Program-made: the position numbers and the translations under genes | Part shown: in pieces, positions 1 to 14,700 of the stretch | Numbering within the stretch: the first letter of the stretch is position 1 | Layout of the letters: each line of letters starts with the position of its first letter | Notes under the pieces: generated by a model | What the model was told of the DNA's origin: nothing | Seen by the model: the letters and a program-made list of their open reading frames with translations, nothing else | The model's database searches: none | DNA from: Cloeon dipterum | Lineage: Eukaryota; Arthropoda; Insecta; Ephemeroptera; Baetidae | Direction of reading: 5' to 3' | NCBI RefSeq assembly: GCF_949628265.1 | Contig: NC_088786.1 | Coordinates: 21,163,681 to 21,227,680 of the forward strand | DNA length: 64,000 nucleotides

Positions 1-1277
1 GTGCCATATGGTGCCCGTGTGTATGTGTGTGCTGTGCATGTTATTGTTGGCTTGGCTTGGCTGGCTCATTACGCCAAATTGCGTCTAGCGCCTGGTGCTG
101 CCGCAGGTGAAATCGCTCGCGCAGCATGGCCGCCGCCGCCGCCGCAGCCGAATCGGCTAATGAGCCGCGGCCCCTCCACTTTTCCATTAGGCATGCGTTC
201 CCACGGTCGTGCTATTTTCAAAAACACACACGACAGAAAATTTCTGAACCGGAAACCAAGGAAAATTCTCGAAAAGGTAGAGTGATTGATAAAAATGAGG
301 AAAAGTAGCCTTATCGGATTTTTTCAACCGGCAATCCTTGATTTTTCTTCATGCGCCTATATAAAGGTGGTATTTTTTTCCTCAGATAAAAGAATATTTA
401 CGAATCTGGTAATGATAACTATTAGCAATTTTTTACCCTGTTTTCAACCTGAAATACGACGATTCCCATTGTTTCAGACGGATTAAAATTTATTTTAATT
501 AATCCCAAGACAGTTTCACGTACTTCTGCCGAGAATGTTGATACAAAAAATAATTAAAAAATTGTCATTTTATAGTTTAGTTCAAAAAATAGTACGAAAA
601 TATCACGAATTTGGCTTGAACGTACATTTTGCTTTTCATGGATGGATAATTTGCCAAAATACTGATCAATTGAGACAGTTTATTGACAGCCATTTATCTT
701 CCTCAAAAACCTGATTGTAAAATGACAGCTCAAGTAACAGGGGTAGAAATTTAAAATTTTAACTTTCATTTGACGGGGCTAGGAAAAATGTTCACTACAT
801 TTTGATTAAAAAGTATCAAAGTTGCTATCCGTCTGAAGTTAAAATTAATAAACAAAATTCTATAGTAACAAAATTGTAATATTGATTTAATCAGGAAGCC
901 AGAACAATGTGTACAGTAAAATTCCGGATTTCAATTTTAAAAACATTTTTTCTAGTTCAGGAATGACACTATATCTTGCTATTTTTGGTAGAAAGAGAAG
1001 CAGAGAAAAATATTAAAATCTCTGTTAATCCAAATCAATGATCAAAGATTTGCACCTCATGAAAAAATTCAGCTTCGATATTTTTAGAGTAAATTTATTT
1101 AATTGCAGCATTGGCATTGCATTTTAAAATGCAAACTGGAAAGTCAAATACATGTATCAACTAAAGCTCACCTTGGGATAAAAGTAAAACTTGCTTTATA
1201 TGTTTTGCTATATACATTGCACTGTTTCTCTCTTTTTTCGTCACAATCATTAAAAACATTCAATTTTTTTATTCTGT

Positions 1278-1284
<7 letters not shown>

Positions 1285-1314
<30 letters not shown>
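1285..1314. repeat. (CT)15 microsatellite
   Basis: An uninterrupted run of about 15 CT dinucleotides lies in the non-coding DNA on the left of the window. Confidence 0.95.
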
Positions 1315-1317
<3 letters not shown>

Positions 1318-4300
1318 TCAGCAGTAGCTAAACAAGAGACTCGGAGGAGACAAATGGACCAGATATTGCGAATTAGCAGAGCGGCTGAGAGTGCAATTTG
1401 TGCGCCAAAAAAGAGAGAAACAAGTAGTGCTCTTAGCGCTGCGCGGTAATTTGACTTTTCTTGTGCTCATTAGCCGCGAGTACCGCGCGAGAGCAAATGG
1501 CCAAAATAGCCATTTTTTGCGCACTGTTCTCCGCGGATGTGGATGCCGGTAACTGTGCCGTAATGTACGCGCCGCATGTGCATCCGCGATCAGCACAGCA
1601 TTGCTTTTTTGGCCGCCGCACGGTGCCGCAATTACGCGCGCGGAGAGATGCAACTCACTGTGGCCAAGTTTTGCATTTCGAGGTCGCGCACCGCTCAGTG
1701 TCTTTGTCTTTTTTACCTCTTATTTATTATTTGCAACACACGACGCGGCGGAGACAGGCCAAATATACGCGAGCGCGCGAGAGAGGTGATGACGCAAACC
1801 GAGAGAATTTTCTCTTTTCCTTTGTCCAGCGTGTAGCGCGCCGCGGCACAGCACATGTAGAGAAATCTTTAATTTTTCGGCTTGAAAAGAGTTTGTTTTG
1901 CGTACCACGTGTACGAGGCCAAATGACGAATTGATATTTTAGTTCCTTTCTTTCCGACCAAATTTATACAAATGCGCCGGGCAAAAAAATATTCCGGCTA
2001 ATGAGAGAAAAACAGCCTGCGTCGAGGCCGCTTAATCAAAAACGCTTTTTCCCGGTGTGCGCGTCAAACGAAATAATAACGCTGCTAGTCTTTTAATCCG
2101 CACGCCGAGGGCGAAAAAAGTCGTGCTGCGTCCTCAGCAAGTGGAGATTAAGCGTCGATTAATTACGCGCGCGCAAAAAATGGCCCCGAGCAACTGCTAC
2201 CGCGCATGTTAACCAAATTAAATCGCGTATGCGCCGCGCTCGTTTTATTTATTGGCTAATAGCCTGAGCTTGACAATGATTGCTGCAAAAACGGCATCGA
2301 TCCTAACAGACCTTCTAATACGACAGTGACCAGCTAAAGCTTATTACATTAACTGATTTTAATTTAGCATGTGTTAGCACTTTCTTGAAAAAATTTATAT
2401 TAATGGTCCAGTGAAACGGTTAAGCGTTGCTTTTTCTTCATCCTCCACGTGGAGCCACGATTCAAAGACAACGGTGTCACGATAAAAAAAACTAAAAAAT
2501 AATTGTAATAAAAATGTTTGACGGTGCAACCAAATACAAGACGTGGAAAAATTTCTCAAATACATTTGAATAAAATACCATCAACTGCATGAAAAAAACA
2601 GAACGAGAATAACATCTCGAAAGAGATAAAAATTTTGTTAAGAGATACGTTTTCAATTAACATAATGGTGCAAAGAAAATTTTTGTCAACAAGAGAAAAA
2701 CAGGAAATTTCATCAGCTTTCAGAATATGTTTTTTTTGCTCTACAATCAACCATAACGAGCGTTAACGAGCCTTGTGGGACATTTTTAATTTTTTTCGGA
2801 ACAGTAAAACTGACCTACCTATCGATTTATCTCATTTTACACAGTCTACTTACCGAATTTCAGCTAAATTGAACTAAAACTTTATTTTCAAATCAATTTA
2901 GAAATTTGGAGCAATTTTCTTAAAAGTTAATAAAATATCGCTAAAATCATCAAATAAAAATATTGCCACCGGTATACGTGGTTCACACCAGGAAAGGCTA
3001 CAAGAATTTAATGGTTTCGCCAGAAGCGTCTCCTTCTTAAAGATCAATAATTGCAATTCAATTTTTAATGTTTTTTCTACAAAAATCAAGCTTTAATCAA
3101 GTGATGTTCCTGTTCCGATAAAAATTAATTCTAGTGAAATTGCTTTTGGAGTTCACAATACATTATTTCCAGCGCTTAACAATGAAACGTATTAAGAAAA
3201 TGAGCATTAAAATCAGATCATCTTTTAAAAAGATCCACCATTAATTTTAAACAGATTACTAAAAAATAGCAACTATAGACAAAAATAACTTGCTTGGTCT
3301 ATTTTCTGAAGACAGATGAAATCCAAGCGGATGAAGTAATGGTGTTGACGCGGGAACCTGTGCGTCCAGTATCCTTTTCGCTGCTCCTCCAAAGATCGAC
3401 TAACTGGGTAAATAGCTTGCTCGACACGACCGCGCTGAGCGGGGACACTCGCGGGCGGCCACCGGAGACGCGATTGCCTGGCCAGAGCGTGGGTCGGGAA
3501 ACGCAAATAGTAAATTATCCAATTGTCCCCCAATTTTCTCGCTTTTGTAGAGAAACCTTTTCCTTTACCTATTGTCAGGGGAGAGGAGCATTATACTTTT
3601 TAACGATTCATTTTAAAAAGGAGCTTGTCAACAAAATACAGCGTGAAGAATGTGTCAATATTGAAAAATGTTCTTCTCGAGCTGATGTTAATTTGCATCC
3701 GAAGAGACGAGCAGAATGAATGATGAAATTTACGTTTTTGCTAAAAGAGCAGGTCCTGATTTGTACTAGTTCCCGATTTTATTCAAGCAAAGGCTTCAAC
3801 GCATTATGCTAATGTTTGCATTTTTGACGCATCGTTGAATACACCGTTGCGTTACAGCAGCAGCTTGATTTTTCGGAGGCACTAGAGCAAAGAGCATTTT
3901 TCTCTCATCACCAGCATAAACAGAAATTACAAGGCTTTCGCTTTTCAGTTTGGCCAAGCGAGCGAGTAACGAAAACACCAGGCGCCGCGCGCGCGAGAGT
4001 GATTCCCGATTCACTGCGCGGCAACGACGCTCTTCGTAATTATGTCACTTGCGCGCGCTATTAATTAAAAAGCGAAATTGTATATACTCCGCAACATTTT
4101 GCACTTCGGTGTTTTCTTCTCGCTCTCATTGCGCTCTGAATAAAAAATTAAACATCCTTCTGGTTATGAGTCCGTAATTCGATTCTTTTTGCTCTCATTA
4201 GACAGAGACACTGGTTATTATCTGCGATGGTCACTGCAGGAAAAGAAACCAATCTGTGAGCAATGAAATCGTCATAATAATAATGAAAAAAACGAAGCTA

Positions 4301-4989
4301 CAAATTTTTTCGCCGCTGCCAACGGCTCTATGGAGGAGTGAGAGACCAAATTAAGGCTTCATTGCAATTGAGTAATTTAGAGGCGTCAAAAACGATGACG
4401 AGGAAGCGATTTGCGGACGCAAAATTAAATTATTTCGACGTAAATTATCGTAATAAAGGTCGCATAAGAGAAAATGACACCGCGTATCCTGCATCAAAAA
4501 GAAGCGCAGACAAAAAGTGCGACACTTGGAGACTTCAATGAGCGTTACTTTTTTCGAGTGCTAGATGACTTATTTAACACGGATTGCAATTTTAAAAATT
4601 TTGTGGATCATATTTTTCGATCCAAAATAACGCTTGGCACGGCTCCAATGACGTATAGAGAGGAGACAAATCCAGAAAAAAGTATGCAACTCTCTCGACA
4701 TGCGCAATGCAACGGTTGCATAATTCAACAACATTAACACACGCGATTTAAATACATAAATATTTACGAAAAAAGTATATTAAAACAAATTGGGAAAAAT
4801 GCCCTAGTTGCGGAAGAGGATATTACAGCCAGGAAGCAAAATGTAAGAATTGTGCAAGGCGATCAATAAAAATATAAGCTTCACTTCCAGACCATACAAG
4901 CAAATAATGGAATATTTCCTGTCTCAACTTGGGAATTTTTCTCCAATAAGTTTGAGCATCTTTTTTCACTCTTAATCGGTCAAGGCAAT

Positions 4990-5110
4990 ATTAAAAATTT
5001 ACCGTTTACGCGGGAGGTTGTGAAATGATGCCTTGATTCGAACAAGGATTTAAAAAAGTATGTAAAAACAACTGGAAATGCTCTATTATTATTTGCTCAC
5101 GGGGACAGAA
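4990..5110 (+). repeat. Dispersed repeat, copy A
   Basis: A segment around the core CGCGGGAGGTT, flanked by GCCTTGA and an A-rich tract, resembles a second segment at 10075-10195 in the same orientation. Both lie in non-coding DNA of the cnc locus. They look like diverged copies of one interspersed element; no ends or target duplications could be defined. Confidence 0.4.
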
Positions 5111-5738
5111 GGGAAATTTTTAAATAGTGCTCCAATAGATTCTTTTATCGGTCTCCTTGTAAAACTTCCAGGCCGTACATAAAAATAGAAAAATCCCCTT
5201 TCAAGTACGTAGGGAATTATTCTAATTATTAAACAATTATTTAAAGATAGTCATATAAATATTCAAGGAAGATTTCAGATGAGATATGACTTGGAAATTC
5301 ATAAAGGTAAATAAACAGAGCATCGTATTGACCACCATTTAGAGTGAGTGTGCTTTTAGCCGGCCTGAATAAATGGGTCAATCAACCATACTCGATGTAC
5401 TATTTAGCGTTTTTTGTTTTGGTCCTAGGACAACTTCTGTGAGTCGCAGATGAGGCAGCGGAATTCGTCGGCCGTTCTTTCTCGTCTCGTCATCCCGCCG
5501 ACCGAAACTCGTTCGTCACCCTCGCTCTCTCTGCTTTGCTTTTTTCCATCACTGGAATCGCGTGGCGCGTGGTGCCCGCGAAACGAACAAACAAAAGTGG
5601 ATCAGCCCGTGTCATGATGACGATGCAGCCAAATGCTGCTGATCAGCACTTTGTCCAGCCGGCCGACGGCATCAATTAAAACGCGGCGGATCAGCTGATC
5701 GAGACGTAAAAGTGAAAATAACAACAACTATCACTCAC

Positions 5739-8700
5739 GTCAGAGCTGAGGTGGTGAGGCTTCGGCGCGTACACGGGGTGGTGGTGGTGGTGGTGGTGGA
5801 GCAGCCCGTGCTGCTGCGCCGACGGGTTGCTCATCGCAGCCGCGCCTTCCTCCTCTTCTTCCTCTTCCGCTGCGGCGGCGGCTAAGTCTTCTTCGATCTC
5901 CTCCTGTGCCGAACAATAAACAGTAGCGACATTGAAATAAATTTTATTTAGTAGCAGGAGGTAGGTCACGAAAATAGTATTTTTACGGAAATAAAAACAA
6001 ATAAACGCTGAAAATTGCGTAAGTAATCGATACAACGACAATATTGTAGTAAAGAAGGTCTCGTTGGTGTAATAAACAGATTTGAAGCAATAATTATGAA
6101 AATTCAAACTTGGATGAAAAGAAAAATACAAAGGAAATCAACGCGTCCACGTGTTAAGGCAATTTAATATATAAGAAACATGTTAAAAATGAATAAATTT
6201 CAAGTGAAATAGGATATTTTCCAGGATTTTTTTTGCTAGATGAATTTAAGTGCCTTTCAAAAATTCAATAGAGAATGTCCGAACAATCTTGGAAAAATAA
6301 ATCGATCTATCTTGAGATGTTTATTTTCACAATAAACATCTAAAAAATTGTGCTGCCGGCCTCAGCTTAAACACATAACATGCATTCCCTTTTGTTAAAA
6401 TTTTAATATTAACATAATTTAATCTATTTGTAGATCAAACAAACGTACTAAAAGAATGAAACAACCCATTTAAAAATCAATGTAATAAAAATGGATTTTG
6501 CATCAGAGTCGAGTTATCGATCTTTAAATTGAGAAAAAATTGAGCTTACCTTTGTGATCGAGTGCGAGTGGCTGTCGAGCGAAGCAAGATTGAGCGCCTC
6601 CTCCAGGGAGAAGGTGCCCAAAGCAGACGGAAGGTCGAAATCGTCGTCGACGACGTGCCTTGACGGCCTGTCGACGTCCTCGTCGTCCGCTGGCTTATTT
6701 TGGGCGACTTCTTCTTCGTGGACGTCGTCGTCAGCGACGTTGCTCAGCACCAGGCAGTCGACGCCGCTTTCTTCCTCGCTCTTGCACAACTCATACTCGC
6801 CTGCCCAATCAAAGAGGATAATTTGTGAATATACAAATTAGAGGCAATTTGGTTGATTTTCTTTTGTAATTCGTCGGTGACCCAATTGCAGCAGCAGCAT
6901 GCAGCTGACGCACGTTTTTTCCTTGAGTCAGCGCATTCGAATCCCGAGCGTCATCCTGACGCCAGCATCTTTTGCACCTCGACAGGTATTTAAAGTAATT
7001 TCCAAGCGGGCAAAAAAAGGTTGCACGCAAAATGGCGCAATGCGAGAGAAAAATTCGCCGTTTTTCCCCTTTCGAGTTCGAGAGAACGACACGATGCTTT
7101 CTGAAGTCGAAATGGAGCTGGAAACAAAAGGCACGCCGGCAAAATGGCGGCGGCGACGGCCGCCGTCGTGCGGGGCCACGCTGAGGGTTTCAATTATTTT
7201 CCTGCTTGCCGTTCGTTTATTAATCCGGAGAGCGAGCGGTGGAAATAAACGCAGCAGAAAACCATCAATCTTCGCCGCGCCACGGTCGACGCATCATAAA
7301 TTTTGTTCTCTGCTCTCTCGCCCGCTGCTCGATCGAATCGTTGCATTAATTCCCTGCTCCAACATCCCGCCCGCTCTTTCCTCTAGCTCTCTCGGACACA
7401 CAGAGCAGAGCCTTAAGGCCTGGCAATCCAATAATTTTAATTTTATCAAACATACACGCCATTACTCTCGGCGAGTTGATCTCTAGCTCTCTCGACTTTT
7501 CATTCTCGCGACCAAAACAAAGGGCGAAACGCTCTTTTTTTTAATTGCTTCGCGGACTCACGCTGCGACGCCGATCGAGCGAAATTGAACCGACGCCGGC
7601 CGCTGCTTGCTATTGGAGGGCAAAACACAAAAAGAGAATCGAATCAAACGAGTTCGACCGCGCGGCGAGCGGGAATGAGAAAGAATACATCAAGGCCGCT
7701 TTTCCGATTTACCGCCACGCAATAATGGCTCTATTTTAATAAGCATATTAGATGGAGCACTAATAATTATCGCCCGAAAAGTTGAGCTGTAACTTTCAGG
7801 CAGTCGCAATCAAATCAATCAGCTTCGTTGGTAACGTGCTAGATCGATAAAAGGTTACGTTAAAAAACCCCATCCGTTTTTAGGATTTGATTGTCTGCTT
7901 ACTATAATATAGACACGCAGAATGAATACTATGCGAGATGAAAAAGTTGCACAGTGCGAGGAGTAATTCGCCTATTATCCCTGTCCGGCAACTTTTTGCT
8001 GCGCGTTATGAAAAGTTATAACTGTAAAAAGGCACGATTTGCGTTTGGCAGAAGCAGCAGCTGCACATCCGCATACACATCTCTCTCTAGATATATTTGT
8101 TCAAAATTTGCTGCTGCTCACACCAGCATGTTGCATTAGACGCTCGAGAGAAAGAGAGAGAACAAGAAACGGTGCAAACAAAGAGCATCTGACGCTTGAA
8201 TTTTAATGAGCCCGGCATCCCGAATACGCGGCCTCTCGGCTACGCATTTCAAAAGTCACCATTTTTTTACAATAAATCTTTCTACACAGCGCGCGTATTT
8301 TCTCTCCTTTGTCATAATGTCGTCACTTGTTCTCCGCTGCGCTGATGACGCGCGGCGCAAAAGAAAGAGTATTAAATCGGCAGTGAGGAAAAAATAAGCG
8401 GCAGCCAATGGAAGGAAACCCAAGTCGCGATTCGCGCGAAGCAGCGCGCTATTATGAAAATATTCGCATAATTTCTGCCTCTCCGCGCGCGTCCAAAATG
8501 GCGGAGGCTAATATTTCACGCTTTACAATTCTGGTTCGGGTTGGTTTTCTCTGTCGAATCCTGCTGGAAAACTCCATTTTGGTGGCAGGAAGGTTTTTTG
8601 CTCCTTTCTGATGCATGCGTGTAATTTTTTTAAGAGGGGGCGGATCGGAGAACGAGTCGAGCCTACGAGAAGGAAAAAGGATGAGCATGGAGAGAACAAA

Positions 8701-11700
8701 AAGAATTCCTCTCTTCCAAATAGGTAGAGTCTCAACATCGTTCAGGGAACCGACCGGCAAGAGAAAAACGCGCTCTGAGACTGATTGTGAGAGACCTTGA
8801 GCTCCATCACGACCAGCACCTCTCTCTTTATTACCGCGAGACGCCCAAAATATGGACTCTTAAAAGAAATTAAACTGATTGTCTCCGTCCGTCCATCCGT
8901 CCGACGGTCTCTGATTGCGTGAGGCTTCAGCAGGGTATCATACAAATTTTTAGCTTCAATTAAGTTGATTGAGTTTATTGTTTTATAGGGATTGTAGAGC
9001 TACTCGCAACTGCATGGTCCAATTATAAAAAAACTTAATCAAATCAAATGGCAGATTCAGATTTAGATACACTCATGCTATAGATTTTCTTTGGTCAGAC
9101 GTCTGAAAAGCTCAACTCTCCAAATGTTCTCTAGTTGTAAACTTACATCAAGAATCCATGCACTTGAAAATCATACAAAAAAATAATTCAGAATAAATAA
9201 AAAATGCTTTCTCAGACTGATACCAGCGCGACCTTTAATTGTATCACTACGCCGTTATTATTGAAGACTTCTTTCTTGATCCAATTTTACGGATGAATTT
9301 AATTTTTTATTCAACATTTAACCCAACTAACAGTCAAGCAGACATAAAGATAAAATGTGCTATTGATTTATCCGCTAACAGGAATATAAGATTCTGTTTT
9401 TGTGGATCCACGCGTGTGAGCCTGTTCCGAATGTTTCACATTCAGCGCATTTTATAGATGGAGATGTCGAGATTTCTTTGGTCTGGCTTTTACTGCCACG
9501 CCAGTATCTCGTCCACATATTGTTGGAGAGAAAAGGAAAATTTTAAGATCTGATTGTGTCGTAAGAGGGAAGTGGCGATGGAATGAGAGTATAGTGACGA
9601 AAAGTGTGCGGTCGACGCCAAAAGCTGATTTGAGATAAAATATGGGGGTTTGGAAGAGCAAAGAACTTTTGAAAATAACTTTAAAAGGCCAACGCTAGAT
9701 CGCATTGTAACTCATCCACAGATTATATAGCTAAATCCACAGATTAATTATTTTCATCTGGCCTATGATACACCGACTTTGGATACTTTAAAGGGATGTT
9801 AAATTTAATCGATTGAATAATCAATACAATCACAAAATCATTGTTAAGTCTTGTGCATTTGGATGAAAAAAATAACCCTTAAAAACGAAACTCATATTTA
9901 TATAGTGGAAGAAAATTGAATGCCATTAATTTAAATACAAATTGAAAAAAGATGAACCTCAAAGGGGGGCACTATATAGCGGTTCCCGCACATACTAGCG
10001 TAAATTATAGTTATAGGTTTGTATCAATCTGAACCTATAGATGTCGAAAACATGATAATATATTTGTTAATCTTCCAATTTTACCCGTTTGCGCGGGAGG
10101 TTACAGAATTTTGCCTTGACCTGTTTTAAGAATGAAAAAGATGTTTAAAATTTGAAAAATTCCTAGGTTGGAATGGAACATTATTTACCCTATATTTAAC
10201 ACCTTGTCCGTAAATTAATATCTTAAGAAAAACATTTTTCAAGTTTGTTGGTTGATGATAATATGATAATCATTTTAGTTATTATTAGTTTTTTAATTAA
10301 ACCACTTTTTATTGCGTGAGATATTAAAATAGCTTACACAGGTTAAATTGAAAACATGACAAATATCGCCATACTCACGGATTAATATTTGTCAGTTCTT
10401 ATAGGAAATAAAATTATAACCTGAATTCATCAGAATCAATTCCAAAAAATAGAAATTTTGGTCGTCAATAATTGAAATCCAGCAAGTGCTGTTAATACAT
10501 AATTTTATATTGACGTATAAAACATGGAAGCGGCAATATATTTAAAATTATTTAAAATTACGCAGTTGCAATACTTTGCAAGCAGAATAGTTTATCAAAT
10601 CATAACCTAATGGAATCTTTGAGCTCATTTGTCTGTGAAAAAATATAAAAATTTAAAGCCACAATACAAATAAAGGCTGCAGCATTATTTAATATTTGTT
10701 TTAGCAGACATTTAAACTTTACGTAAATTTGCGGAAAGTTGACTTACTGTGTGAAAATCGCAGATCCTCGGACTATATTGCGGATATTTCCTATTTTTCC
10801 TGCTCGATCACTAACACAAAATTAAAAATAGTTGCACTCGCGGTGTTTCGACTGACCGGTTTTGTTTCGACGCCGACGGAGACTGAATTTAGTCAATTGG
10901 AGAGCAGGCGGTGCTGCCCAGGGAAGGCAACATGGCCGCCGCAGGAGGAAAGCAGCTCGCGTAGAAGGCATCGCGCCGCCCCCAGCTCCGCTCCGCCTCC
11001 ACGGGCCCCCTGAACTGAGAGCCCCCCTCGTCTTTTGGAATTTAAATCGAAATGGGACAGTTTCAATTCGGGTTAACTGCGCTTTTTTAAATGAGCTTGC
11101 AAAGTGCAACCAAAAAACAGATAAACAGGTTTGGCCTTCCTAAGCAAACACGTCTCAAATACCGAGGTGTTGGGGTTCGGAAAAAAGGAAATCGGGACAC
11201 CAGCGAGTTCACCTGTCCCGAATGGAATTTTATTTGCTTTCGCAGCTCAAATTACGAGCATATAGTTATACAATAGTGAATCTAACTAATCGAATAAATA
11301 AAGCTGCGCCGGGATCAGGAGGGTAAAGATACGACACATTTTGGAGCCAGACTAAAAAAATAAAACGAAAATTCAAGTGTCTTAAAAGAGGAATAGAAAA
11401 ATACGCGCAATATTGCCACCCTTAAATTCCTTGGGATGCTAAGCAAACAAATCGCAACATTTGCTAGTGTTCTCATCCCCTCTTTGAGAGAAATATTATG
11501 AATTGAATTGGAAAAAAGAAAAACAGAAATGTAACACCAATAGAAAAAGTATTTTTCTTACTCGCTTGGTGATATAAACTATCGTTCTCTTTGCAAACAC
11601 TTTTACTCCTCTCTTAGGTGCTTGAAAAAATACTTTTCAAAGAGAGCGTTTTAAAGATTGCAAATACTGGCGTTCAAGAAATTAAGAAAGACGAACATTA

Positions 11701-14700
11701 TCATCCTAATGTTTGAAGGATATATTTAGCATAAACTCATAGACTGTCGGTAAATAAGACAAACGGGGAAATTTTCAATTGAATTTTTATAATTTTACTG
11801 ATGCTATTACACTGAATCAAATTCAAAATAGAGCACGAATTTCGTTATATTCTGCATGCTAATTAGCCTATTTAGTAATTTGGCAAATTTCCTCTATTTT
11901 AGGAATAATACTACCAATATTCTCAATGTTTGAAAATCTGCTTCGTACAATTTGATTTCGTGCAGCCATCCATGAAATTTGCAAGCGAAAATAAGCGTGG
12001 CTTCTTTGCAAATCCACACTGCACAGCGCAAAACGAGTTCAGCTCCGAAAGAAGCAATAAAAATGTATTCTTTCATCCTTATTAAGAAGGTGTCTGCGCC
12101 TCTGCTGACGAGAAAATTGAGAGGCCGCAACAAAGCGCTTATCACCTTTTCTGAATCTCTCCAAGTCTCCAGAATTGGCCTAATGAAGCAGCTTCGTCCG
12201 CCGCCGCGCGAATGAAAAGATGAAAAATTTGTGAGCTGATGATATAAAAGCGTGCGCGCAGGCCCACTACCAGCATTGAGCTTTTCTCACGTGCTGGAAA
12301 TTCTCGGCCGCGCTTTTCCGCCGCTGCCTCTAACAACGCAGCGCAGACGAAAAATGTGTATCTAAAAAGCACACGCGGAGAAAAATAGAGGCCCTGAGCG
12401 GCGACGAGATAAATTAATGACGGCCGCGTGACCAAGCAAAATCTCTTTTCCTTCGCCAGCTCCACTCGACTCGACGCGCTTTTAATTCCGAACGCACCCT
12501 CTCGCCATCCAGACGACTGCTGAAAACAAACGGGGGCTGCAGCCTGCTGCCTCCCTCTTACCAATTCCCGTTTCATTGCACTCAAAATGCTGCTGCCGGC
12601 GAGAGGGAAATGAAATTACACGAAAGAGACGAAGATTTGTACGGTGGAAACAAAAACATGACGTGCTTCATTTGCCCGCAGACGCAAATCAAATTTTCGA
12701 TCCTTGAAATGCGCAGCGCACTTTTCAAACCTCCAACAGTTGAATTTGCGAACTGACAGAGAGGACCAAAGGATTCATTATGCAAGATTTTCCTGCAATT
12801 TATCCTTGATTTTTGTGTTCATTCATCTTCTTTCGACTCCATTGTGTCGTGTGTTTGTATGTATGTTTTTATATCAAGAGAGGATCGCATTAGTATTTAT
12901 TGTTGACTCCCGGCACGTAAGGGGGCTTTAGTACCCCATGCAGCAGATGAGTCGGCAAATTCAGCTCGATTTTCGCTTATTTCCTTCCTTCTGTGCGTCT
13001 CAATCAACTCTCGCGGGATTTCGGCAATTTTTATCCCTCGCGATGCGACATAAAGAAATTAATCTTTTGGAAAGGTGACAGCCATAGACACGTGACAAAT
13101 GACATAAAACGCTCTCGCATAGAAAATCAAACCAAGTGTATTTTTCATTTAAATTGTTGCATTCTAGAAGCAACACCCAATATGAAATTTAACCAGAGAG
13201 GCCTTTCAGTGACAATTTACTAAAATGACTGATAATTTAAAGTAACAAAAAATCGTACAGTACCTGTTTCCAAGTCGATGGTGTACTGAAGTCCTGTCCA
13301 GGGGTCAAGGGTACTAAGGGGCCCTTCGTCACCTTCTTCCTCAGCCTCAAGCTTCACATTAGACAGTGAAGGCGGAGAAGACGGTTTGTCAAGCAACAAC
13401 GGGGGTGTCGAGTCTCCCTCAAGACTGGCCCCAAGGGGCGGCACACCAATGTCAACGTCCTGCTTCCACAGCGACTCGATCAAATTCATGTCCTGCAAAT
13501 AGCATCCAAAACAAACCAATTTATAAGACTTAAGATATTAATTTCTTTCTAAACCATTATTTTGCAGTATTTTGTGAGCAGAGCAACATTTTCAAGATAA
13601 TAATAATTGTTATTTAATTTCAAGGTATTGTAACGGCAATAACCTAAAAACGAAAGTCTTTTGAGTTCTATTTCCAGACTGAGTATTTTTAACAGAGTCA
13701 GGAACAATGATTAAGTCGATTTCACGGTTCACTATATTGGTTATTTAACGATGTTTCTTTTCCTGTGCTGTATAGTGGCGCTCATTGTCGCTTTTGATCC
13801 ACGACACCTGTACTACCAGCTGCCTCAACATAAGCCATCTCAATATCCTGTCAAAGCATGAACTTCAATGAAAAGTTTTAATTTGATTTAAAGTGGATAA
13901 GAATGAAAAAATAATTTATATCTTGATCTTAAATTTTTTTTGACAACTTGAAGCTAAAAATTTTCCTTGGTTTCCGTTAAAAACTTCTGAGAACATGGGC
14001 TACACCATCGGAAAAATTGCGACGAGAGGAATAAAAAATGAAGCAAAAAATCATAGACCAATAAACATTTAATTTTTCGAGAAATTTGGCTGAATCTGAA
14101 ATTTAATTGTTACTCCGTGCATATATACTGTTGAGATTGTTATTCAAACTGCTATGTATGATGTATAACTGAGGTAAAAAATTCAAATCAATTTTAATTC
14201 ATGCCCTGTATCAATTACCCTCTTTTTAATTTTCATTGCAAATTAGTATTTTTTTCATTTGAAGCAAGCATATAAAAAATCCCGGCCTTAGTTTGCCGTG
14301 TAAACATTTCTAACCAACAAAATTATTGTTAATCTGAACATGGGACATGCAAAAAACCGATTGCTAAATTTCTCAAAGCACGTGGAGGATGTGTGTATAT
14401 AATAAATGGAAAAAAACAGTCAGGTTATTTGGTCGCAAAATCCCAAATGTTCCTATCAGGTATAAAACACAGACGCTATAGTATATAGATAAGATACTAT
14501 AATATGTGCTTTGTTGATTCAAGTAAAAGTCCTCAGCGACCCAGCTCTCGAAAGGGCAAAAATCAAAATGTTCTCATATTCATTTATCCAGATAAAACTG
14601 GCTGCAACACATCTTCGGCGGCCGCAAAAGCATCGTTGACACCATTCGACAACAGCGAAGGAGAAAAAGTGTTTTGAAAGGTTCGGGGTCGCAGACAAAG

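Larger units (their letters stand above)
1..5738. other. Non-coding stretch, probably cnc intron
   Basis: No exon with convincing coding content was found here on either strand. Because the last recognisable cnc exon ends at 5739 with a good splice donor and the bZIP domain has not yet appeared, this stretch is most simply intronic sequence of cnc, with the remaining exons beyond position 1. It is mostly AT-rich, with GC-rich CpG-containing patches near 100-180, 1440-1860 and 3350-3500. Short open frames in these patches are not protein-like. Confidence 0.5.

Noticed and set aside
1461-1934. 157-codon plus-strand frame near the left edge
   Set aside because: No protein-like composition or splice context; other frames in the same GC-rich patch are equally open.
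6899-7486. 195-codon plus-strand frame in a cnc intron
   Set aside because: Low-complexity, basic and unlike any known family; sits in a GC-rich CpG patch where stops are rare by chance.
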